A DNA stretch of 64,000 nucleotides, taken from NCBI GenBank assembly GCA_036406675.1, contig DASXAO010000166.1, forward strand, positions 1 to 64,000. Reading direction: 5' to 3'. The notes under the pieces were generated by a model, which was given only the letters and a program-made list of their open reading frames with translations, searched no databases and was not told the origin of the DNA. Positions within the stretch are counted from its first letter, which is position 1; every line of letters begins with the position of its first letter. Origin of the DNA: SCGC-AG-212-J23 sp036406675 (GTDB lineage Bacteria > Pseudomonadota > Gammaproteobacteria > Burkholderiales > SG8-39). Positions 16,145-25,126 of the stretch are shown in pieces. Made by a program: the position numbers and the translations under genes.

Positions 16145-17089
16145 ATGCCGCTGATCTGCGCCTTTGCCACCTCGCACGCCTACACGTTCCAGGAGCCCGA
16201 GACCTGGGACGCGCGGCGCGCGCGCTCGAAGGCGAACGTGGAGCGCAAGGCGGGCCGGCCCGCCGCCGATACGGCGGAGGCGCGCGCCGAGACGCTCGAG
16301 GACAACCGCGCGCGCTATGCGCGCATCCGCGACGCGCACCGCTCGATCCGCGAGCGCCTGAGGCAGGTGCGCGCCGACGCGGTGCTGATGGTCGGCGACG
16401 ACCAGACCGAAAACTTCGGCCCCGACAACCTGCCGCAGCTTCTCGTGTACACCGGCGGCGACTACGTCGCCGACGACTGGGACCGCAAGCAGACCGCGCG
16501 GATCGCTTCCCATCCTGAGATCGCCGGCGCCCTCGTCGAAGGTTGCCTCGACGAGGGCTTCGACGTCGGCTTCTCGGCCTCGTTCGAGGACGGCCGGCTG
16601 CTTTCGCATGCGCACGTCGAGCCTATCCTGTACCTCGTGCGCGAGAGCGGTACGCCGGTGATCCCGGTGTTCGTGAACGCGGTGCACCCGCCGGCGCCTT
16701 CTGCGGCGCGCTGCTACGCGTTCGGCCAGGCGCTGCGGCGCGTGATCGATGGAAAGCTCGGCGCGCGCCGCATCGTTCTGTGCGGCTCGGGCGGCCTGTC
16801 GCATTTCTCGCCTTCGCACCCGTGGGCGCACCACGTCGGCTCGCGCTACGTCGGCGACATCAGCGTGGAGTTCGATCGGCGCATCGTCGCGTGGATGCGC
16901 GAGGGAGAAGGCCACCGTGTCGCCGGCATCTCGTCCGCCGAGCTGATCGAGCACGGCGAGGCGGAGCTGCGCCAGTGGATCGTGCTGCTCGGCGCCGTGG
17001 GCGCGCAAAAACCGGAATTCCTCGTCTACGAACCGCTCTTCCGCAGCATCATGGGCATGGGAGTGGGATGGTGGCAGCTCGAGCAATGA
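16145..17089 (+). CDS. LigB-like class III extradiol ring-cleavage dioxygenase
   Basis: The protein has 314 residues. It resembles the catalytic beta subunit of protocatechuate 4,5-dioxygenase and gallate dioxygenase. Conserved features include the N-terminal ATSHAYTF, the block SHAHVEPILYL, and GSGGLSHFSPSHPWAHH, which carry the iron-binding and acid-base histidines. Such enzymes cleave catechol-type rings with Fe(II) and O2. It sits 24 bases after the lipoprotein and overlaps the following TctC receptor by ATGA, so uptake and ring cleavage may be linked. The substrate is not evident. Confidence 0.85.
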   Translation: MPLICAFATSHAYTFQEPETWDARRARSKANVERKAGRPAADTAEARAETLEDNRARYARIRDAHRSIRERLRQVRADAVLMVGDDQTENFGPDNLPQLLVYTGGDYVADDWDRKQTARIASHPEIAGALVEGCLDEGFDVGFSASFEDGRLLSHAHVEPILYLVRESGTPVIPVFVNAVHPPAPSAARCYAFGQALRRVIDGKLGARRIVLCGSGGLSHFSPSHPWAHHVGSRYVGDISVEFDRRIVAWMREGEGHRVAGISSAELIEHGEAELRQWIVLLGAVGAQKPEFLVYEPLFRSIMGMGVGWWQLEQ

Positions 17090-18072
17090 CACTCGGACGA
17101 AGGAGCTGCTGCATCGCTCTCGTCGGCGCATTGCTTTTCGAATGGAACGGATTCGCGGCCGCGCAGGACGCGTATCCGTCGCGTCCCATCCGCCTGATCG
17201 TATCGTTCACCCCCGGCGGCGGCGCCGACCTGACCGCGCGCACCGTCGGGCAGGGAATGAGCGAAACGCTGCGCCAGCCCGTGGTGGTCGAGAACCGTCC
17301 CGGCGCGAACGGCCTCGTCGGGGCGGCGGCCGTGGCGAAGTCGCCGCCGGACGGCTATACGCTGCTCCTGACCGACCGCGGTGCGCTCGGCGTCAACCCG
17401 AGCCTCTACAAGAGCCTGCCCTACGACCCGCTGCAGGACTTCGAGTACGTCGGCATCGTGACTTCCGCGCCCTACGTCCTGGTGGTCGATCCCAGGCTCG
17501 GAGCGAAGTCGCTCGCCGACCTCGTGCGCCTCGCCAAGGCGAAGCCGAAGGCCATCAACTACGCGAGCTTCGGCATCGCCAGCATGGCGCAGCTCAACAT
17601 CGAAGCGCTGAAGGCGCGGCTCGGCATCGACCTCACCCATGTTCCTTACAAAGGAGCCGGGCCGGCGGTGCAGGCCGTGGTCGCGGGGGAGGCGGGGGTG
17701 ACGATCAGCTCGCCCGCCGCGGTGCTCGGCTTCGTGCGCGAAGGACGCCTGCGCGCGCTCGCCATCGGCGCGCAAAAGCGTTCGCCGCTGCTTCCCGACG
17801 TCCCGACGCTCGCCGAGGCCGGCGTCGACGACGACACTCTGGTTCCGACCTATTTTGCATTCGCGCTTCCGGCAGGCACCCCGCGGCCGATCGCCGAGCG
17901 GCTGGGCGATGCGATGCGGCGCGCGCTGGCGACGCCGCAGATCGCCGAGCGCCTCGGCGCCGCCGGCCTCGAGCCGACGGGCGGCACCGGGGACTCGTTG
18001 CGCGAGATCGTGAAGCGCGACATCCCGCGGTTCCGCAAAATCATCCAGGACGTCGGCATCCAACCCGAGTGA
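17086..18072 (+). CDS. TctC/Bug-type periplasmic solute receptor (1 of 9)
   Basis: The protein has 328 residues with a signal peptide ending near FAAAQDAYPS. Bug-family signatures are VSFTPGGGADLTART, VVVENRPGANG and HVPYKGAGPAVQAVV. Such receptors bind organic acids and deliver them to TctAB permeases. No tctAB genes adjoin it. Its ATG overlaps the stop of the LigB-like dioxygenase and the next gene starts eight bases after it, so it probably feeds a carboxylic acid into the same pathway or acts as a sensor for it. Confidence 0.9.
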   Translation: MTLGRRSCCIALVGALLFEWNGFAAAQDAYPSRPIRLIVSFTPGGGADLTARTVGQGMSETLRQPVVVENRPGANGLVGAAAVAKSPPDGYTLLLTDRGALGVNPSLYKSLPYDPLQDFEYVGIVTSAPYVLVVDPRLGAKSLADLVRLAKAKPKAINYASFGIASMAQLNIEALKARLGIDLTHVPYKGAGPAVQAVVAGEAGVTISSPAAVLGFVREGRLRALAIGAQKRSPLLPDVPTLAEAGVDDDTLVPTYFAFALPAGTPRPIAERLGDAMRRALATPQIAERLGAAGLEPTGGTGDSLREIVKRDIPRFRKIIQDVGIQPE

Positions 18073-18079
18073 GGAACGC

Positions 18080-19006
18080 ATGAAGTTCGTTGTGATTTTC
18101 AGCCTCTCGCTCCTCTTGAACGGGTACGTAGAAGCGCAAACCGCAGCACCGCCGGTGGTGAAAGAAGGCAAGACCGTCAAGATCTCCGAGCACGTGTTCG
18201 TCATCCCGGACGAGCTGAGACCGATGGTGCCGAACGTCGGGATCGTGGTGGGCAAGCGCGCCACGCTGATCGTGGACCCGGGACTGGGCGCGCGCAGCGG
18301 CGAGGCGGTGATGCGCGAGACCGCCAGAGTGAGCGGCAACCGCGAGCTCTATCTAGTCACCACGCACTTTCATCCCGAGCACACCACCGGAGAGGCGGGA
18401 CTGCCGCCGACGGCGAAGCTCGTTCGCGCCCGGGCTCAGCAGCAGGACGTCGACGAGATGGGCCTGGAGTGGGTGAAGATTTTCGCCGGCCGCTCTCCCA
18501 TCGTCGGCGACGTGCTGAAGGGATTCACGTCATTCCGCAAGCCCGACGAGCTGTTCGAGGCCGAAGAGACGCTCGGCCTGGGCGGCGTGAAGGTGCGCTG
18601 CGTGAGGCTCGGACCGGGTCACACGCGCGGCGACACCGTGTTCTACGTCGACGAGGATCGGGTGCTCTTCTCCGGCGACCTCGCGATGAGCGGCGCTTTT
18701 CCGGCCTTCGCCACGCCGCAGTCGCGCTCCGATACCTGGCTCAAGAGCCTCGATGCGCTCGACGCGCTGCACGCGCAGCGCCTGGTGCCGTCGCACGGGC
18801 CCCTCGCCGACGCCTCGATCATCGGGCAGTACCGCGCCTACATCAAAAGCTTGCAGGAGCGCGTGGCAGAGCTAAAGCGGTCGGGAAAGTCGGCGAAGGA
18901 CGCGGCCGACGTGCTGGCCGTCGAGTTTCGAGCGAAGCATCCGGATTGGGCGCAGCCGGCGCGGATCGCACCTGCGGTGAACTCGATCTACGCGCAAACA
19001 CCCTAG
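18080..19006 (+). CDS. Secreted metallo-beta-lactamase-fold hydrolase
   Basis: The protein has 308 residues with a signal peptide ending at YVEAQTAAPP. The metal motif reads THFHPEH, so the usual Asp of HxHxDH is Glu. The other ligands are intact in GPGHTRGDTVFY, LFSGDLAMSG and VPSHGPL. It is therefore likely to be active, in contrast to the ligand-less relative at 8.3-9.2 kb. The ribosome site is GAGGAAC. It is the last gene of the lipoprotein-dioxygenase-TctC operon, and its stop shares the palindrome CTAG with the stop of the convergent TctC gene. Confidence 0.87.
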   Translation: MKFVVIFSLSLLLNGYVEAQTAAPPVVKEGKTVKISEHVFVIPDELRPMVPNVGIVVGKRATLIVDPGLGARSGEAVMRETARVSGNRELYLVTTHFHPEHTTGEAGLPPTAKLVRARAQQQDVDEMGLEWVKIFAGRSPIVGDVLKGFTSFRKPDELFEAEETLGLGGVKVRCVRLGPGHTRGDTVFYVDEDRVLFSGDLAMSGAFPAFATPQSRSDTWLKSLDALDALHAQRLVPSHGPLADASIIGQYRAYIKSLQERVAELKRSGKSAKDAADVLAVEFRAKHPDWAQPARIAPAVNSIYAQTP

Positions 19007-19959
19007 TCGAGCTTCACGCCGAGGCGCTTGCCGATCTCGCCCCACTTGTCCATGTCGGCCTTGATGAGCGCGCCGAACTGCTCGGGCGTGCCGGGCGCGG
19101 GGTCCATGCCCTGATCGAGCAGCGTGCGCCGCACGTCGGGCGCCTCGAGCGCTGCGCGCAGCTCCCTGTTCAGCAGGTCGACCGCGCCGCGCGGCGTCTT
19201 CGCGGGTGCGAGGACGCCCCACCAGCCGATCACCTCGAACCCGGGCAGGCCGGACTCCGCGATCGTGGGCAGCTCCGGCGCGGCGCTGGAGCGCGTGAGC
19301 CCGGCGACGCCCAGCGCGCGCAGCTTGCCCGAACGCACGTGCGGCATGCCGACCGCGATCGGGACCAGCGAGAACTGGACTTCGTCGGCGAGGAGGGCGG
19401 TGACGGCAGGCGCGATACCCTTGTACGCGATGTGCGTCATGCGGGTGTCGGTCATCGAAAGGAAGAGCTCTGTCGCGAGGTGCGGCGAGCTGCCCGGGCC
19501 GGAGGAGCCGTAATTCAGCTTTCCGGGGTTTGCCTTTGCGTAGGCGATGAACTCGCGGACGTTCTTCGCCGGCAGCGCGGCCGGCACCACGGCGAGAAGC
19601 GGCGAGGTGGTGGCGAGCGCGACTGGAGCGAAGTCCCGGATCGGGTCGTATGGGAGGTGGCTGAAGAGCTTTGCGCTGCTCGACAGAGACGAGAACGCGA
19701 AGAGCAGCGCGTAGCCGTCGGCGGGCGCCTTGGCGACCAGGTCGGCGCCGACGATCCCCGAGCCCGCCGGCCGGTTCTCGATCACGAAGCTCTGGCCGAG
19801 CTTCTGCGACAGCTTCTGGCCGAGGATGCGCGCCACGAGGTCGGTGCCGCCGCCGGGCGCGAACGGCACGATCACGCGCACCGCGCGCGCCGGGTAATCG
19901 TCCGCGCCGAGCGCCGCGGATGCGAAAACAACGAACAGGACGCCGATCAGCCTGCGCAT
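19003..19959 (-). CDS. TctC/Bug-type periplasmic solute receptor (2 of 9)
   Basis: The protein has 318 residues with signal peptide VLFVVFASAALGADDYP. Signatures are VPFAPGGGTDLVARI, FVIENRPAGSGIVG and HIAYKGIAPAVTALL. The ATG has an AAGGAGAG ribosome site. It stands alone: the gene downstream is convergent and the one upstream is a divergent TctC, 51 bases away. No permease genes adjoin it. Confidence 0.9.
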   Translation of the reverse strand: MRRLIGVLFVVFASAALGADDYPARAVRVIVPFAPGGGTDLVARILGQKLSQKLGQSFVIENRPAGSGIVGADLVAKAPADGYALLFAFSSLSSSAKLFSHLPYDPIRDFAPVALATTSPLLAVVPAALPAKNVREFIAYAKANPGKLNYGSSGPGSSPHLATELFLSMTDTRMTHIAYKGIAPAVTALLADEVQFSLVPIAVGMPHVRSGKLRALGVAGLTRSSAAPELPTIAESGLPGFEVIGWWGVLAPAKTPRGAVDLLNRELRAALEAPDVRRTLLDQGMDPAPGTPEQFGALIKADMDKWGEIGKRLGVKLD

Positions 19960-20010
19960 CGCCTCTCCTTTGTGAGTTAGTCTAAGTCACCTGAGCCCGC
20001 TCCCGAAACC

Positions 20011-20964
20011 ATGAAGCCCCTAGTTTTCCTTGCAGCGCTCGTTTTCTCCGCCGCGGCGTGCGCGTTTCCCACCAAGCCGGTCAAGATCATCGTCGCGTTC
20101 CCGCCGGGCGGCGGCACCGACATCGTCGCGCGGCTGCTGGCGCCGCGCCTGGGCGAGGCGTGGGGACAGGCAGTGATCGTGGAGAACCGCGCCGGGGCGA
20201 GCGGGACCGTAGGGACCGAGGCCGCGGCGCGCGCCGACGCCGACGGCCACACGCTCTTCATGGCCACGATGGGCAACATGACCGCCAACCAGCATCTCTA
20301 TCCGAAGATGGCGGTTGACCCGCTGCGCGCGTTCGCGCCGATCACCAAGGTGGTCGACGTGCATTTCGTGTTTCTCGCCAATCCGGCGCTTCCCGCGAAC
20401 AGCGTGCAGGAGCTGATCGAGCTGGCGAAGAAACGCCCCGGCGAGATCGCCTACAGCTCGTCCGGTCCGGGCGGCGCGCCGCACCTGGCGATGGAGCTCT
20501 TCAAGCGCCGCGCCGGCATCGACCTGCAGCACGTGCCTTACAAGGGCAGCGGTCCGAGCTTCAACGATCTCATCGGCGGCCGCGTCATGCTGACGATGGA
20601 CAGCCTGGTGCAGTCGCTGCCGCACATCAAGTCGGGCCGGCTGAAGGCGCTTGCCGTGCTCGGGCCGAAGCGGACCGCGCTGCTGCCCGAAGTCCCGACC
20701 ATCGCCGAATCCGGCCTACCGGGCTATGCCCTGACGAACTGGTTCGGCCTGCTGGCGCCACAGGCGACGCCGAAGGACACGCTTTCAAAACTAAATAAGG
20801 ATGTTGTCCAGATACTGAAGCAGGACGACTTGCAAAGGAAGATCGCCGACCTTGGCGCCGACGTGGTCGGGAACTCCGCCGAGGAGTTCGGGGCGGCGAT
20901 GCGCGCCGAGTCGGCGCAGTGGGCCGAGGTGATCAAGGCAGCCGGGATCCGGGTCGAGGAATGA
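20011..20964 (+). CDS. TctC/Bug-type periplasmic solute receptor (3 of 9)
   Basis: The protein has 317 residues with signal peptide LVFLAALVFSAAACAFP. Signatures are VAFPPGGGTDIVARL, VIVENRAGASGTVG and HVPYKGSGPSFNDLI. It is ten bases from the following dehydrogenase gene and probably co-transcribed with it, which suggests that the bound acid or its product is a substrate of that enzyme. No strong ribosome site precedes the ATG. Confidence 0.9.
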   Translation: MKPLVFLAALVFSAAACAFPTKPVKIIVAFPPGGGTDIVARLLAPRLGEAWGQAVIVENRAGASGTVGTEAAARADADGHTLFMATMGNMTANQHLYPKMAVDPLRAFAPITKVVDVHFVFLANPALPANSVQELIELAKKRPGEIAYSSSGPGGAPHLAMELFKRRAGIDLQHVPYKGSGPSFNDLIGGRVMLTMDSLVQSLPHIKSGRLKALAVLGPKRTALLPEVPTIAESGLPGYALTNWFGLLAPQATPKDTLSKLNKDVVQILKQDDLQRKIADLGADVVGNSAEEFGAAMRAESAQWAEVIKAAGIRVEE

Positions 20965-20974
20965 GGATGGAGGA

Positions 20975-22069
20975 ATGAGCGCGCCGAAGCTCTGCGCCGC
21001 CGCGCGGGTGCGCGAGCAGATCGTGTCGATCCTCGATGCCTGGGGCATGGACCGCGAGATCGTGCGCACCACCGCGGAAGTCATGATCGAAACCGATCTG
21101 GCGGGCGTCGATTCGCACGGCATCTCGATGCTCATGGACTACGAGAGCTCCAAGTCCAAGGGCAAGCTGAACCTCAAGGCTCGCCCTCACGTCGTGAAGG
21201 AAACGCCGGTCACTGCCCTCGTCGACGCCGACGCCGGCCTCGGCCATCCGGCGGCGGTGATGGGGATGAAGCTCGCCATGGCCAAGGCAAAGGCGGTGGG
21301 CGTAGGCGTGGTGAGCGTGTTCAATTCGCATCACTTCGGCGCCGCCGGCTACTACGCCGCGCTCGCTTCCAGCGAGGGCCTCGTCGGCATGGTGACGAGC
21401 GCCACGCGCTCGATCGCGGTGGTGCCCACGCGCGCCGCGGTGCCGGTGCTCGGCACCAACCCGATCGCGTTCGCCGCGCCGGCGCGGCGGAACCGCCCGT
21501 TCCTCCTCGACATGGCGACCTCCAGCGTCGCCAACAACAAGATCAAGGTCTACGAGCTGAACGGCAAGCGGCTGCCGGCGGGATGGGTGCTGGACGGGCA
21601 GGGCAAGCCCGTTACCGATCCGGGCGCTGCGCTGGAAATCGTCTATAGCAAGAAGAAAGGCGGGGGCCAGACGCCGCTCGGCGGAACTCCGGAGATGTCG
21701 AGCCACAAGGGCTACGGCCTCGCGCTGATGGTGCACATCCTCGGCGGCACGCTCTCCGGCGCTTCGTTTTCGCCGATCCGGGTGAAGACGCAGAAGCCCT
21801 CCGATCCGGACCGGCTCGGGCACTTCTTCCTCGCCATCGATCCGAAGGTGTTCCGCCCCGACGGGGCGTTCGAGGACGACCTCGATGCCGTGATCGACGA
21901 GCTGCACGGCACGCCGGCGGTCGATGAGGCAGCGCCGGTGCTCGTGCCGGGCGATCCGGAGGCGGCGTCGCGCGAGCGCCGACTGCGCGACGGGATCCCG
22001 CTTCCCGCCCCGCTGCTCGAGAAGCTGCGCGCGATCTGCGAGCGCAGCGGGGTCGCGTTTATCCTCTGA
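20975..22069 (+). CDS. Malate/L-lactate dehydrogenase family (Ldh_2) oxidoreductase
   Basis: The protein has 364 residues. It belongs to the NAD(P)-dependent family that includes ureidoglycolate, sulfolactate and 2,3-diketogulonate dehydrogenases. Family features are ETDLAGVDSHGISML, VFNSHHFGAAGYYA and GTNPIAFAAPA. The start has a GGAGG site five bases upstream. The TctC receptor ten bases upstream likely belongs to the same operon, so a 2-hydroxy acid that is imported and oxidised is a fair guess. The 3' end overlaps the convergent hydrolase gene by 11 bases. Confidence 0.9.
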   Translation: MSAPKLCAAARVREQIVSILDAWGMDREIVRTTAEVMIETDLAGVDSHGISMLMDYESSKSKGKLNLKARPHVVKETPVTALVDADAGLGHPAAVMGMKLAMAKAKAVGVGVVSVFNSHHFGAAGYYAALASSEGLVGMVTSATRSIAVVPTRAAVPVLGTNPIAFAAPARRNRPFLLDMATSSVANNKIKVYELNGKRLPAGWVLDGQGKPVTDPGAALEIVYSKKKGGGQTPLGGTPEMSSHKGYGLALMVHILGGTLSGASFSPIRVKTQKPSDPDRLGHFFLAIDPKVFRPDGAFEDDLDAVIDELHGTPAVDEAAPVLVPGDPEAASRERRLRDGIPLPAPLLEKLRAICERSGVAFIL

Positions 22070-23141
22070 GCTGCGCCGCCATCCAGTCGGCGGTCTGGTC
22101 GCGGTAGCGGTACCAGAGGTTGTTCACCACGTGGTTGCCGCCCTCGATCACCGAGAGCACGCACGGACCCGAGACTTCGGCGGCGAGCTTCTCTGCCTCG
22201 GTGTGCGGCGTAAGGCGGTCCCGCGTTCCGGCGACGATGTAGATCGGGCAGGCGATGTTCTTCGCCACCCCCTTTAGCGACATGCGCAGCGCCACCTTGC
22301 CGGCTTCTTCCAGGGTCGCGCTCTTCGAGCGCACGCGGAACGTCTCGACGTTGATCGACGGCCGGCCTTCGAAGCTGTCCGAGCGGGCGTAGGGTCCCGA
22401 CAGCGCGACGCAGGCCTTGGCGCGGCGTTCGAACGCCGCGGCGCGCGGCGCGTAGTAGCCGCCGAGGGACACGCCCCAGATGCCGGCGCGCTTTGGGTCG
22501 ACGTCGCGCCGGGTCTCGAGCCAGTCGAACACCGCCTTGACCGGCTTCTCGTACTCGGGGCAGATGGCGAAGTCGTATTCGGCTTCCCCCTGGCCCGGGC
22601 CGTCGAAGGCGAGCGTCGCGAGGCCGCGCGCGAGGAAGCGCTCCTCGTAGTCGTTCATCTCCTCCTTCGCCGAGTCGAGCCCCATGCACATCACCACGAT
22701 CGGCGCTCGCGCGCCGCCGGCCGGCCTGCGCAGGTTGCCGTAGAGGTGCTTGCCTTCGTAAGGAATCGCGACCCGCTCGCCCGGCGGCACGAGGTGCGGC
22801 AGGGCGCGGTTGCGGCATTCGACCGCTTTCATGTGGGCCTGCTTCATCTGGGCAAGGTCGATCACGAAGAGGAACTTGCCGAAGTGGTAGCAGACCGCCG
22901 CACGTGTGTAGTGGCCCGCCGCCGTCAAGGTATTACCTTGAGAAAGAGCCGTTGCGCCCAGCCCTTCGTGGATCGCGGCGCGCTCCGACCAGAGCCGGCA
23001 CCAATCCTCCCAGCGCTCGCAGTTTGAAGTGACCTCCTGAAAGTCGGAGAGCGGGACGCCGTTCGCGACGAAGCGCGGCGCCCAGTGCGAGATGGCAGCT
23101 TCGACGCGGGGATCTTTCTTCGCTTGCGGAACGGCGGACAT
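22059..23141 (-). CDS. Alpha/beta hydrolase, dihydropseudooxynicotine hydrolase/FrsA-like
   Basis: The protein has 360 residues. An all-helical N-terminal part (to about residue 120) precedes the hydrolase fold. The elbow GVSLGGYYAPR gives the nucleophile Ser; DRLTPH and GGNHVVNN hold the Asp and His. This arrangement matches the family of 2,6-dihydropseudooxynicotine hydrolase, which cleaves C-C bonds, and esterases of the FrsA group. It ends an operon with the aldo/keto reductase (2 bases upstream) and a TctC receptor. A ketone or diketone substrate is possible but not shown. Confidence 0.85.
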   Translation of the reverse strand: MSAVPQAKKDPRVEAAISHWAPRFVANGVPLSDFQEVTSNCERWEDWCRLWSERAAIHEGLGATALSQGNTLTAAGHYTRAAVCYHFGKFLFVIDLAQMKQAHMKAVECRNRALPHLVPPGERVAIPYEGKHLYGNLRRPAGGARAPIVVMCMGLDSAKEEMNDYEERFLARGLATLAFDGPGQGEAEYDFAICPEYEKPVKAVFDWLETRRDVDPKRAGIWGVSLGGYYAPRAAAFERRAKACVALSGPYARSDSFEGRPSINVETFRVRSKSATLEEAGKVALRMSLKGVAKNIACPIYIVAGTRDRLTPHTEAEKLAAEVSGPCVLSVIEGGNHVVNNLWYRYRDQTADWMAAQLRG

Positions 23142-23143
23142 GC

Positions 23144-24127
23144 TCAGGCTCCGAGGGTGGTGAAGTAACCGGGCGCATAGCGCTCGCCCGCGCGCGCACC
23201 GGGCTTGAATGTCTCCGCGAGAACAGCCAGCTCGTCCTCGCTCAGGGAAAGCGAAACCGCAGCGACATTTTGTTCCAGCCATTTCTGCTGCTTGGTGCCC
23301 GGGATGGGCACGACGTCCTCGCCCTGCGCGAGCAGCCAGGCGAGCGCGATCTGCGCCTTGGTCGCGCCGTGCGCCGCGGCGATTTCGTCGAGCGGCTTGA
23401 GCAGCTCGAGGTTGCGCTCGAGGTTGCCGGGCTGGAAGCGCGGCTGAAGGCGGCGCAGATCGTGGGGCGCGATATCGTCGAGCGAGCGCACGTTGCCGGT
23501 GAGCAGGCCGCGGCCGAGCGGCGCGTACGGGACGAAGCCGATGCCCAGGCGCCGGCAGGCGGGAAGAATGGCGTCCTCGACGTCGCGCGCCCAGAGCGAG
23601 TACTCGGTCTGGAGCGCGGTGATCGGATGCACCTTGCACGCGCGCTCGAGCGAACCGGGCCCGGCCTCGGAGAGCCCGAGCCAGCGCACCTTGCCCTCGC
23701 GCACCAGATTCGCCATCGCACCGATCGTGTCCTCGATCGGCACTTCGGGATCGATACGGTGCAGGTAGTAGAGATCGATGTGGTCGACGCCGAGATTCTT
23801 CAAGCTGGCGTCGCACGCCTGCGGCACGTACTCGGGCTTGCCGTTGTAGCCTTTGCGCCCGCCGGGCAGGTCGAAGTTGCCGAATTTCGAAGCGAGGATG
23901 ACCTGGTCGCGTCGACCCTTGAGCGCGCGCCCGAGCAGGTACTCGTGGCGCCCCTTCATGTAGCGGTCAGCGGTGTCGAAGAAGGTGACGCCGAGATCCA
24001 GCGCGCGCTGCATGGTCTCGATCTGCACCTCGCCGTCGCGCTCGCCGAAATTCGTGGTGGCGCTGCCGGCGCCGAGGCCGATCGCCGACACCCTCGGCCC
24101 GTGCGCGCCAACCCGGCGGTACTTCAT
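23144..24127 (-). CDS. Aldo/keto reductase
   Basis: The protein has 327 residues. The catalytic tetrad is visible as Asp in FFDTADRYM, Tyr in the same motif, Lys in ILASKFG and His in YYLHRID. NADPH-binding features lie near VPIPGTKQQKW. Such cytoplasmic enzymes reduce aldehydes and ketones. Its ATG overlaps the stop of the TctC gene upstream (ATGA on the minus strand) and the hydrolase follows within two bases, so the three form one operon. Confidence 0.92.
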   Translation of the reverse strand: MKYRRVGAHGPRVSAIGLGAGSATTNFGERDGEVQIETMQRALDLGVTFFDTADRYMKGRHEYLLGRALKGRRDQVILASKFGNFDLPGGRKGYNGKPEYVPQACDASLKNLGVDHIDLYYLHRIDPEVPIEDTIGAMANLVREGKVRWLGLSEAGPGSLERACKVHPITALQTEYSLWARDVEDAILPACRRLGIGFVPYAPLGRGLLTGNVRSLDDIAPHDLRRLQPRFQPGNLERNLELLKPLDEIAAAHGATKAQIALAWLLAQGEDVVPIPGTKQQKWLEQNVAAVSLSLSEDELAVLAETFKPGARAGERYAPGYFTTLGA

Positions 24128-25104
24128 CAGTCGGCCTTGATGCCGGCGCCCTGGATGATCGGGGTCCAGCGCGCCAGCTCTGCGCGTACCCACTCGGCAA
24201 GCTCTTCCGGCGTGGACGGAGTCGAGGCGACGCCCTGCTTGAGAAAAATCTCCCGGGTGTCGGCCGCGCCGAGGATGGCGCCGACGTCGCGGTTGAGCTT
24301 CGCAACCACCGGCTTGGGCGTATTCGCGGGCGCGAACAGGCCGAACCAGAGCTTCGCTTCCATGCCGGGGATGCCGGCCTCGGCTGCGCTCGGGATGTCC
24401 GGGGCGCCCGGAAAGCGCGTGCTGCTCGACACGGCGAGCGCGCGCACCTTGCCGGATTTCAGCTGTGCGTGCGCGGTGAGCGGCGAAAGGAACGACACCG
24501 GCACTTCGCCCGAGATCAGCGCGGTGAGCGCATTGCCCGCACTTTTGTAGGGAATGTGCTGCATCTGGATGCCCGCGACCTTCTTCAGGAGCTCTCCGGT
24601 CAAGTGGCTGATCGAGCCATTGCCGGCGGAAGCGTAGGGGATCTCGCCCTTCTGCTTCGCATAGGCGATGAATTCCTGGGCGTTCGAGACCGGCACCGAG
24701 GGGTGCACGACGAGCACCGTGACGCCGGTTGCCACCATCGAGACCGGCGCGAAGTCCTTCAGCGGATCGTAGGGCAGGGTCTTGGCGTAGAGCGAAACGG
24801 CGCTCACGAACGGACCCGCGTGGCCCATCACCAGGTTGTAGCCGTCGGGCGGGGACTTCGCCACCGCGTCCGCGGGAATCGTTCCGCCCGCGCCCGAGCG
24901 GCTGTCGACGATCACCGGCTGGCCCCAGCGCTCCTGCAGGCGCTGCGCCAGGTAGCGCGAAAGATAGTCGGCCGTGCTGCCCATGCCCTGGCCGAAGATC
25001 CGCACCGGCTTGGAAGGAAAGCTCGCGGCCGCGTCCTGCGCCCGGGCGGGGCTGAAAAGGCACAGGACGACGGAAAGGGCGGCAATGGCTTTCATGCCGC
25101 CCAT
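24127..25104 (-). CDS. TctC/Bug-type periplasmic solute receptor (4 of 9)
   Basis: The protein has 325 residues. The signal peptide reads AALSVVLCLFSPARAQ, and the first binding motif is unusual (VRIFGQGMGSTADYLSR in place of the common PGGGTD). VIVDSRSGAGGTIP and HIPYKSAGNALTALI are the other signatures. A second ATG at 25095 is an alternative start. It is first in a receptor, aldo/keto reductase and hydrolase operon, and no permease is adjacent. Confidence 0.89.
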   Translation of the reverse strand: MGGMKAIAALSVVLCLFSPARAQDAAASFPSKPVRIFGQGMGSTADYLSRYLAQRLQERWGQPVIVDSRSGAGGTIPADAVAKSPPDGYNLVMGHAGPFVSAVSLYAKTLPYDPLKDFAPVSMVATGVTVLVVHPSVPVSNAQEFIAYAKQKGEIPYASAGNGSISHLTGELLKKVAGIQMQHIPYKSAGNALTALISGEVPVSFLSPLTAHAQLKSGKVRALAVSSSTRFPGAPDIPSAAEAGIPGMEAKLWFGLFAPANTPKPVVAKLNRDVGAILGAADTREIFLKQGVASTPSTPEELAEWVRAELARWTPIIQGAGIKAD

Positions 25105-25126
25105 TATCCAGCACTGAAGGGAAAAG

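Noticed and set aside
15413..17131. Extension of the UbiD frame upstream to about 17.1 kb
   Set aside because: The extra residues are antisense to the lipoprotein and the dioxygenase. The UbiD start at 15412 gives the normal family length.
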